The notes beneath the pieces are model-generated. The model worked only from the letters and a program-made list of their open reading frames with translations. It had not been told where the DNA came from and ran no database searches. From the NCBI GenBank assembly GCA_015178975.1, contig WHVD01000028.1, forward strand, positions 62,001-126,000: 64,000 bases of DNA. Reading direction: 5' to 3'. The DNA is from Hysterangium stoloniferum. Lineage: Eukaryota > Basidiomycota > Agaricomycetes > Hysterangiales > Hysterangiaceae. This document shows, piece by piece, positions 55,138-64,000 of the stretch. How positions within the stretch are numbered: the first letter of the stretch is position 1; each line of letters begins with the position of its first letter. Both the position numbers and the translations under genes were made by a program.

Positions 55138-55955
55138 AAACTATTAATTAAGTATACCAAATTCTAATATACTCTAAAGGTCATTTAAACATCTGAAATG
55201 TGATTCAAACATAATTTGGTTTTTAAAACTTTCAAAAAGTTTTAAACTCTCTCATACATTACAAATTAAAGAATCTTTCCGGACACAAGTAGACAATAAA
55301 AAAAATTAGTAGTTTGAAACACTAATACTTTTAAAAAATAGATACCTTTAGATAGTCCATTCCATGCATATGTATATCATTGGCACCTCTAAATACATAT
55401 GTATTACTTTGGAATGGATCTGTCAATCTGAACAGATTTCTACTTGATTCAACATACCCAGAATATATAGGGGGTTTTACTTAATAAAGACAGCTATGGT
55501 ATGAAAAATTTCCAATAATATTTTACATATTTTACATGGAAATAACTACATTACAACTTTTAAAAAACAAAGTACTAATAAAAGTATTAGTAGGCATCTG
55601 TAAAAGGAAGGAAATTATATACAATGGAATTTGTGAAATAACTATGGGTTGTATAAGATGTAATATGGAGAACTATTTCTGATGGTTGTTTTTTGATGAT
55701 ATAATTGTTTCAGAATAGATATCACTATTTAAAGATGGAGTTTTGTAAAAATAAGACTTTTATTAGTAAATATTTGAGATTATAGTAATTATAAACACCC
55801 TCCCAACTAGACACCTCCTGTTATGACTTGGAACTCATCAGACTCTGCCCTTTGGCAGTTGAGTTCTCCATATGTCCCTAGTCATTTTCTGGCCTGAACT
55901 TCCAGTCGGACTCCCAGTGTTTATTCTAGATACCTTGATCTGTGGACCAACCTTC
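55138..55955. other. AT-rich, CpG-poor stretch
   Basis: Nothing recognisable is present apart from AT-rich sequence up to about 55800 and a short piece similar to the LTR that follows. Confidence 0.4.
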
Positions 55956-56630
55956 TGTTATGACCCATTTCTGGATACTTCAATTCTCTGTAACTTTCCA
56001 TAACTTTCTGACCTGAACTTCCATCCATGGAACATTTCTAGTTCCCAGATGTCTGAACCTCATCCTTGTTCCGTATTTGGTAACTGACAGGTTAACAGTT
56101 ATTCATTCGCTTGTTTATTGTTCTTGTACATATTCCCTGATCTGTCCCCATCCTTGTTTCCCCATTTATTTGACTTGTTATTGTATTCCCATTTCAGAAT
56201 CTTCATTCTAATCTGTCTTATTATACTTCCAGATTTGTAGTACAATTATTGGAACATATATATAGTCTTCCATAGTCATGTACTTACTCTTTAGTTTTAA
56301 TCTCGAATTAGTTTGTATCTCTTCTGTCTATCTGTATGCTCAATCTTCGGAACTCTCTGGACTCAAGATATCTGGAACTCCCAGAACCTCTGAGTATCTG
56401 TAAACTCTCTGGCATTTATCCATCCTCAGAAATATGGACATCCAAGTGAGTGCATGAGGGTGCAGCACATAGGCTGAAGCCAAGTCCATCTGTACTCTGG
56501 TAATATTCTGATACTCCCAAACTAATCCCCAGAAACTCCCAGACTAATTCTCTGAAACTCTGTGGACATATTTCTGGGAAGTGTCCAGAATATCCATTGG
56601 AAATTCTGCCCTGAGATCCGGAACTTAACA
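55956..56630 (+). repeat. Old LTR related to family B, forward
   Basis: It starts TGTTATGACCCATTTCTGGA, the decayed form of the family-B start, and ends GGAACTTAACA. The box GCAGCACATAGGCTGAAGCC is at about 56462. It is longer than 11932-12494 because of extra sequence before the end. No target duplication was found. Confidence 0.65.
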
Positions 56631-56854
56631 GCCACTCATTCCACATTGGTGGTGCTTCCTTCTTCTTGGCACAAGGAGTTGACCCTGAGATAGTATGACT
56701 AGCTGGCAGGTGGAAATCCTTAGCATATGAAACATACATAAGGGCCTTTGAACAAATCACACCACACCACATATCAAACCTGTCCATCAGAAATGCAGCT
56801 GCCTAGGTTGGGTGAGCAGCATAGTCTCACTGCAGTAGTAGGCAGGCCTTTGCG

Positions 56855-57610
56855 GGTGAGCAGTGAGTCTTCCCATGCACACGCAGAGAGCTAATGCTCT
56901 CCCTCTACCCAACCACTCAGCTCTTCACTGTGTAGTCCAAAATAGTTGACACTGGATAGTGTCGAGTGCCACACGATCCCTGGCATGCTGGGAGTATGTA
57001 GTTCAGCACTCAATATCCAGCTGAGTGTATGAAGGACTCTCATGCCTTTGTTCTCTTACAACATTGCTGTTGATCCATGGTCCTTTCTGTTTTCTCAACA
57101 CTGACATCTGATCCTTTTCTCTACATATCTATACGATTAATTTATACCCACCCACCCAGGCCCTTTCCTTAGACAGCAGTAGTAATGAAGTATCCTCAGT
57201 TTTGAAGTAATATATTTACCATATTTATCGGATTATACAGTAATGAGAGCTGTTAATGTGTTATGAATACCACCCTCCTGAGTGGTGAGTCTTCCCACAC
57301 ACACGCAGAGAGCTAATGCTCTCTCTCTACCCAACCACTCAGCTCTTCACTGTGTAGTCTGAAATAGTTGATGCTGGACCAAACTAATAGTAAATACATG
57401 AAAAAATCAATCTAAACTATGAGTTTTAGGGAAATAAAGGAGCAGGAAAGGGTGGGATGGTGGGAAAAAGAAAATTACTCAAGGAAAGGCTGAGCAATCC
57501 TTGAGGGCTGGCCACCCAAACAATGCAAGAGACAAAAGGCAGCAGGAGCTGACTCCACAATGGTGGAGCTTAAAAGGGGAAACATTCCCATTACAAAGAA
57601 TGCGGACTAA
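56855..57610. repeat. Cluster of dispersed and tandem repeat modules
   Basis: A segment of about 90 bp (GAGTCTTCCCAYRCACACGC to TGTGTAGTC) occurs at 56866-56956 and 57286-57360. 56950-57135 matches 46410-46600, and 57375-57610 matches 23875-24115 with many C-to-T differences. The frame at 57501-57869 has no known relative. Confidence 0.65.
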
Positions 57611-58388
57611 TGAAATTAGTCTGTTCCAGCTGTGCAACCAGACACCCACCATCAATGCAGTCTCCAAACCATCCTGCAGCCCACTGCACATTGCAGCCCT
57701 AATGCAGTGCATAAAGGGCAAGTACATAGGTGTTCATATGGAAGAATCCACACTCAGGAGCAGCGACAACAGAGAGAATAACAGAAAAGAACCCCCAGAA
57801 AAAGCAAAGATGGATATGGGTCTCAAAGCTATGAATGACAGGAATAAAGTGAAATTCACTACAGGTTGATTAAGAAAGAGATTTAGATAGCAAGAACTCA
57901 GGAAAAGACATGCAAAAACTAATGGAAGAACCAAGTGCCTGGTTGAAGTTGTAATAAGTAACACTCAGTTGACATCTGGCAGACAAGTGTAAAGGACTGA
58001 GCTATGGGTAGCACTGATACAGAATATGAGCAAATCTGAGCATATGAATATGAGATATATAGGCCTGTGAATTAAGGAGGAGTAGTAGTTGGCCCTGTAC
58101 ACCAAAGGCATAGATGATTAGACTAGGCCATGGTGCAGATGTGAATGCACATGAGTTTACTTGAACAGAAGTACCACAAACTGGGGGCTGAGGTGTCAAA
58201 ATATTGAATAATCAGATTATAATCTCACTTTACCGACACTTATGGGTTCACCATTAGTTAGGCATATTTTAGTAGTACTTTACAGCTGCTTAGTAATTTT
58301 AATGCTTTTTGTTCACATACACCATATACTGGCATATACCCAATGTCAAAAATGTTAGATTGTGTAATGCTAGCACTGTTACCCCAGG

Positions 58389-58460
58389 GGTCAGGTGGTG
58401 TAATTGGGGACACCCTTGCTATATATGCAGAAGCCCTGGGTTCAATTCTCAGTCTGGCTA
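58389..58460 (+). tRNA. tRNA-like sequence, probable pseudogene or SINE head
   Basis: A 72-nt cloverleaf can be drawn. The acceptor stem is GGTCAGG/TCTGGCT with wobble pairs, the D-stem GTGT/ACAC with a GG-containing loop, and the anticodon arm CTTGC-TATATAT-GCAGA with one mismatch. The T-arm is CTGGG-TTCAATT-CTCAG, which also gives a B-box-like GGGTTCAATTC. TTTT follows at 58465-58468 as a Pol III terminator. Position 33 is A rather than T, and the surrounding DNA is CpG-poor repeat, so an active tRNA is unlikely. If it is one, the anticodon would be TAT. Confidence 0.4.
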
Positions 58461-60705
58461 TGCATTTTCTACACTTTTAACAAAAAAATACACAAGTTGT
58501 GTGGCACCTGCGAACATGACACTGAACAACAGAATGGAAAGTCAATGACCCAGCACAATTAAGTCATCTTAAGGGTCACACAGCCTCAGCTGGGACTGCC
58601 CAGGGTTCCAGTCATACAACGAGAAAGCAAAAAGTTGTGTAGGCATCTCTTTGAACATTTCGTATTATGATCTCCTGCAGTTGAAACACATGGAAATTGA
58701 AAAATACCACCATTGTACCCTTTCAAGAAACACAACTGATGAAATTTGGTGATGCTGGTAATGTGACGATAAACCAGAGACACTCAAACGTCTATCGAGA
58801 TCCAATGGCCTCGAATGAGATTGGACGTTACGCGTCACCAAATGCCACGAGCCCGGCTTCCACCCGCGCATATAAACTTTTTTTATTACTATGCCCCTCA
58901 GCCGTTTCTACAGCCCTCCTAGACAGCGATCGAGGAGAGCTCGTTAACTTATAAGTACTCTTTTAGCTTAATAACTAACGTACATAGTGCGGGCATTAGC
59001 TGCCCTGTTATAGGTAAATACAGTGGTTTCTACAGCCCTTGTAAGCCTGGCGCCCCAGGCATACTACAGTGAACCTTTTACTACGTTAGATAAGCAGACT
59101 TTTTTTTTCCCGTCTGTTCTGAATAATATACCGTGGTGCTCTCAACTTGCGTGACCAGCGGACACCCAGTGAGGCTGATTGACAACAGCCTTACAGCTAC
59201 CTAGACAGCGACTGAGTACAACAACTTGAAGTGGATATTATAAGAGACGTATAACGACCTCACACCAGAGAGACAAGCACTGATGTAAGGCCCCCTGACA
59301 AGCCTTATGAAGGCCCGGGGAAAGCAACTTGAAAAGAAGATGAGTGCTCGGCTTCCCTGTCGCTGCCAAAATAGGTGACCTCAAAATTTATGTTGACTTT
59401 ATGATGGTAAATACGTCGAGTCTTAGAAATCGCTTGTCCCTAGTATTACCGTGGCCTGCGGCTGTCGTCTTCTGCCATCGGCAGGGTTCAACCTACTTAC
59501 ATTGAGCCATTTCAATGCATTCCGAGAGCAGGTTCGTGGCGCGTGTGTTACGGGAAATATAGTCTTTGACAGAATTTCCTTCATCTTTATTCAGCAGACT
59601 CCGCATTAGTACGCATCTTCCCGCCAGAAAATCGTAGGGCTTTAAAATGAAGGTAAGTACATATTAGAATCTCGTTACAACACATAACACATTCCAGCTG
59701 TCAATGAAATATGTCTCGAGCCACAGCCAGTGACTACCTACCATTAATTTGCAATACGGCAGCATACAGTGGTACTGTATTAAGATCCAATTGCATCTTG
59801 AGCCACAAGTAAAAGACGAATAATGTGGATTCAAATTAATCACGAGCTTGAATAGCCCAGTTCTCAAGGCAAGGATTTCCATATCGTCTTTAAACAATAG
59901 ATGTTGTCAATTGAAGCCTGAAATTCAATACATACCAACTGATCTATCGCACTGGGTACATGTCACGGAATATAGGAATATAGTAGATGCATGGAGTACT
60001 TGAAACACCAGCACCATACACTACACTGTCTTGTATCCAGTCTCGCTCTAGATCAATACACCGTGGTCCTGTCAACTCGTATGGACTCCCTGTCAGCCCA
60101 TTCAAGAACGGGCCTTCATCTTCTCTCCGGATTGTATCCTCTGTATGTGATACACACTAAACAGCCTGCACTATTCACGATGCATCCACGACACGTTCAG
60201 TTTATCTGATTATTACCGACAAGAACTTGTCCACAAGACCCTCGAAGTACCGGACCTCCAACAACCCCTGAGCCTGCATATACAAAAGATTTTTATTTGA
60301 GTAGTATACCGTTGCAAAGCTATCAAAAAAAAAGACCATTGTGCATGTGTGCATGTGACTTCAGCCTCATTGGACTAACTTGCACAGCAAACACAAGGCT
60401 CTCAGTGCTGACTAGTCCAGCCTCCTTTCAGAGATTTACAGCTATAACTTGTTATAGAAGGTAGTGATGGAATTGGAGAGCGCGGTGCATCAATTTGGAA
60501 GGAGCCGACTCTGAGGGTTTCGAATCTAAGTGATATCATGAAGTATAGATTATCTGAATTAGACATGTCTGGTCTTTGGGAGACGATGGACGTGTTTCCG
60601 ATCCCTCGTATAAACTAGCAAATCTTTCCTCAAGCAACCAGGATGCATTATATCTTATAAATATACAACATTTTACAGCATAATAAGCCACGAACGTCAC
60701 AAGAC
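58461..60705. other. Stretch without a supported gene
   Basis: CpG reappears at about 58760. Reading frames are short and resemble nothing known. TTTCTACAGCCCT occurs near 58905 and 59027. Homopolymer T and A runs are seen at 59101 and 60325. Confidence 0.35.
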
Positions 60706-62210
60706 TTAAAGCACCCATTTTCTGGCGTGTTCATGCAGCTGTGAATTGCGCCGCACGTACACGATCCTCAAGATTAAAACCACTACGGTGTCAAAGAGTA
60801 GGATCCCAAAATTAGTCAAATGGTCAGTTTTATACCCTGGCACCTCGTCAGCTGACAAGTTGACAATAAAATTAGTGTCCGAGTCGATCCATGCATCAAA
60901 TACTGTTTGAACCTCACCTTTGTATATCCAAACACCAATGATCTGCCCCGGGCCTGCAACGATACGTTCATTGCAATCGCCAGACCCCCGGCTCCTGTGC
61001 TGCGAAGATAGGACGATATCCAATCAAGCAAGGGAGGGATCCCCGCAAACGACCCTGACGTCGCAACGTACAAGAGAACATAGCGGGATACATAGGCATT
61101 GTGAGGAAGAAGGTCTTGCACGAGGAAGGCGATGGCCGCGATTGCCATGCAGTACATGGGATATAGCGACCGTGCGTTAAACCGGTCCGCTAAAAATGAC
61201 ACGAGAAGCGCCACGACGCATGCACACGCATATGGTGCGATTCCTTGATGTGAGCGACATTCCCTGGATGAAAGAGGACCTACACGGGACTCACAGACTG
61301 TAAATAGCTGGGCACTGAGGCCTCCTATCCAAGACCTGAAACGATGGTCGGGGAACAGAAGGAAAGGGAGCCGAAGGGCACTGGTATGCAGAGGTAGGCC
61401 ACATAATGCCCGTAGAGACGCCAATCCGTTAAAGTACTCAACATCTCTTTCTTTGTCACTTTCGAAAATATTTGAAGTCGTAATGAGCTCAATGGATGAG
61501 ATTGTGGCGACTGTAAATGTCACATACCCTTGGGAAGCTTGACCCTTCAATCTGAAGGCGGAAAGTTCTCGCTCTGTTTCCGTGAGCCACCCGACAGTTT
61601 CTGGCTAGTCAGGGAACCAACGAAGTACGAATATCACACATACACAGCTAGGAGCACCATCGACAAGGAACAACCATCTCCATCCTTCGAGACCATGAGA
61701 AAGATTCAGCTTGCCTATACCGAATGGGATGGATCCATCGAATACCTCCGCCAGTGTACTACGAAGTGAAATTGCAAACAAGCCTAATACCTTTTGAAAT
61801 GGTCATTCTCATACCTTGGAAGCGAGGATGAGAGCCACTCTATGCGACCGTTCGGATGGTCTATACCAAAAGGTTAGGAAATAGACCAAACCTGGCTGTG
61901 GGGGAGATCAATAAGCGCACTTTTAACAGCGTTTAAAACTCACGAATAATCCTCTGAAAATGATTGCCCCTGATTGGTTATAAATATACAAGGTAAAACA
62001 TGTACGTACGCCTTGGCGGCTCCCAAAAAAAATTTACATATTATGAAACCCGGAACCAATGCTTGGTGCCCTTTCGAGCGTTCTTCCATATATCGGTGAT
62101 TCAATTGCAACCATATGCCATGGGCTACAACGTAGCCATCTCGAATCGGACTACTTTACGGGCCGATCCGAAATTGTCGCAGCGAGAGCCTCCGTGAAGA
62201 CGCTTTGAAA
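60706..62210 (-). pseudogene. MFS transporter of the anion:cation symporter type, decayed
   Basis: Minus-strand segments follow the order of a fungal ACS-family (allantoate permease-like) transporter. They are ICKFFLGAAKA (about 62020), GAIIFRGLF and PGLVYFLTFWYRPSERSHRV (61850-61970), GLEGWRWLFLVDGAPS (about 61640-61710), PETVGWLTETERELSAFRLK (61550-61605), GIAPYACACVVALLVSFLADRF (about 61180-61245), GSFAGIPPLLDWISSYLRS (about 61010-61070), GPGQIIGVWIYKGEV (about 60920-60965) and a C-terminus ending at 60706. A TAG at 61605-61607 interrupts the coding sequence in frame, and the N-terminal part needs at least one frame change. Substrates in this family are small organic anions such as vitamins or allantoate. 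Confidence 0.65.
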
Positions 62211-63399
62211 ATGGCGTGTGCGTCCGTTCTACGTCGATGCGACAAGACGTTTTTATTCAAAGGCATTTCCGTGGCTATTCTAAGTCCAAAGGCCGGGTGG
62301 TCGTATTTCCCCTATACGAATGCCCGATCAATTTCAGTGATTGCCGGTACAATGAAATTCATCGTTAAGATTAAATAATTAAGGGTTGTGTTTTCGCGGG
62401 TATTTAGTAAAGAGGTGTAAAATTTCTAATATAGCAAGGTGACCAAGACAACGCTAAAGTCACCAGCGTCTACCACAGCGTTGCTGGGCAGACCACCATT
62501 TTATCACTCGCCGCAATCAATTGTCTCCGAAGATTGAACTTTGTCAGCTAAGGTAGAGGGTGGCTAGGGGAAATGGACTGTAACAGTTTCAAGCCGACGA
62601 AAGCTCTCATCAGGGGGATACCAATACCCCTACTGTTTCGCCTGTCCAGAATTACTGATTAGGAGTCTACTACTGAGCCTGGTCCAAAGGGAGTGATAAG
62701 ATAGTCGATTCGTGCCGACCTACACATGCATCGAACTCTGATAATCTTGGTGACCCAGTGGTGGGTAGTGTGCGGTTGGGTGGTGCACCTGTCAGGGGAG
62801 GGAGGCTTCAACCCGAAACCAACGGTCACCGAAGCTGACAGGTCGTGTACCGGTGCCAGCAGGTTTCCCTGCTGGATCAGATTTTGTTGGTGTCCATACA
62901 GCAAGACGATGGTAGACCATGACACGCAGTGTATCAGCTGTCAGCTGTGAGTGTGGGAAGCGGGACCAAAAGTGCCTCGAACAATGCTTACCAACAACAA
63001 ACACAGCGACGCGTTTCGGCAAAATCAAAAGCCATAGATTTTCTGGGAGTGGAGGGCCATCGGAGCCTTTTTCAATAAAATGGTTTTAAGCGCTAAGAGT
63101 AGGTCTCACTTCCGCTTACTGATGTTTGCCGATAGGAGCCAAACCATCTCCCTACAATTTGGGCGTCTTTTCTCGTTGTTGTACATACATAATGAACACC
63201 AGTAGTATATTTGATAATTAGTCTGGTCGACACTATTAAGTCAGATAAATGCTTTTCTATATTCTCTAGCCAGTCAAACTTTGGTAGCCACTCGAAATCC
63301 AATGGCGTGTTGACACCTTACACTGACATGAATTTTTTTATTCATAAGTCAACTCCCGTCTTGTTGACTCCAGTTTTCCCCCTTCCAGCGAGATTTCTC
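62211..63399. other. Intergenic between two MFS genes
   Basis: No gene is supported. The region before 63400 should hold the promoter of the plus-strand transporter, but no clear TATA box is visible. Confidence 0.35.
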
Positions 63400-64000
63400 A
63401 TGGAGGAAACCACTCGCTCTTTAGGCCAAGGCTCAAATGAAGACATACTTGTAAAAAGGAAGATGTCACCACTTCCTAAACTCCAGCTTAGCCTGGTAAT
63501 GTGTTTGGAAGTGGCCGATGCCATGATTGTTTCAGTTATCCTACCTTTCATCGCCCAAGTGAGCCACTGAGAGCCAATACTGCTTTCCTGAACTGATGAG
63601 CGGCCCCGCCAGCTGGTCTACGAGACAGGGATTACCAGTGGTGATATGAACAAAGTAGGGTACTATGCCGGGCTTGTCGTATGTCTCTTTCCTGAACTAG
63701 CCGTATTTCGTATTTCTCGGAGTCTGACGAAAAACACGATAGGAGTCGATCTTTTTCGTTTCGCAAGCCGTGATGATGCTGCAATGGGGTCGCCTCTCCG
63801 ACCGTATTGGCCGCCGTCCTGTGCTCCTCCTAGGTCTATCCGGTCTCGTGCTGTCCATCCTTTCTTTCGGTCTAGCTCAGTCGTTTTGGACTGTCGTGGC
63901 AAGTCGAGCTTTGACGGCCGCTTTGAATGGAAATGGAGGCGTCATTAAATGCGCGATAAGCGAGATTACAGACGACACCAATTTTGCTCGAGCGCTCTCA
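63400..64000 (+). CDS. MFS transporter, DHA1-like, 5' part only
   Basis: Three exons are visible: 63400-63558, 63613-63678 and 63743 to beyond the window. The N-terminus MEETTRSLGQGSNEDILVKR is followed by TPLPK-like SPLPKLQLSLVM, the first membrane helix ending VILPFIAQ, GYYAGLVESIFFVSQAVMML and the MFS motif A, GRLSDRIGRRPVLLLG, in the loop between helices 2 and 3. Helices 3 and 4 follow, with NGNGGVIKCAISEITDD. This matches fungal drug:H+ antiporter-like proteins of about 480-550 residues. The frame is open to the window end. The start gives a short cytosolic tail, as usual. Confidence 0.85.

Noticed and set aside
57501-57869. 122-codon frame in the repeat cluster
   Set aside because: Half of it lies in a repeat module shared with 23875-24115, where the frame is not kept.

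Overview
The window looks like chromosomal DNA of a filamentous basidiomycete (Agaricomycetes). The genes have many short introns of about 50-60 nt, one gene encodes a DUF6533 membrane protein (a family typical of mushroom-forming fungi), another an H-type lectin, and the mobile DNA is mostly Ty3/gypsy chromovirus-like elements, Tc1/mariner elements and a fungal tyrosine-recombinase relic. No CRISPR, rRNA or bacterial features were seen.

Host genes lie in islands that retain CpG. On the left are a 14-exon cofactor-independent phosphoglycerate mutase (4903-7198, minus) and a DUF6533 membrane protein (8061-9727, minus). In the centre are a nine-exon NAD(P)-dependent aldehyde dehydrogenase (25205-27286, plus), a CDCA7-type zf-4CXXC_R1 protein (27671-29703, minus) and a small head-to-head duplicated gene around a minisatellite (29812-30799). 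Further right are an intronless three-repeat H-type lectin (42356-43195, minus), a decayed ACS-family MFS transporter (60706-62210, minus) and the first three exons of a DHA1-like MFS transporter (63400 to the window end, plus).

Most other DNA is nested transposons. Gypsy-1 (14949-21703, plus; 813/820-bp LTRs; perfect TGAGG target duplication) has inserted into an older, reverse-oriented LTR of its own family, whose halves lie at 14404-14948 and 21704-22021. Gypsy-2 (48500-54378, minus; 302-bp LTRs differing at two sites; GGGCA duplication) carries gag, pol and a chromodomain. Solo LTRs with target duplications lie at 2261-2748, 11932-12494, 22622-23423, 36779-37083 and 37802-38488. A Tc1 copy at 36126-37486 sits inside an LTR and is itself split by a solo LTR. 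Relics of a Ty1/copia gag, a Tc1 3' end, a tyrosine recombinase and a tRNA-like gene fill the rest.

Older repeats are strikingly CpG-poor, and the three in-frame stops in the two gypsy elements are all TGA where CGA would restore the frame. This fits cytosine methylation and deamination. A CDCA7-class zinc-finger gene, from a family tied to DNA-methylation maintenance in other eukaryotes, lies in the same window. The most notable observations are an apparent Tf1-like self-priming signal in gypsy-1 (11-nt complementarity between the predicted transcript start and the site just after the 5' LTR), a spliced antisense coiled-coil gene inside gypsy-1, and a conserved box near the 3' end of otherwise different LTR families.
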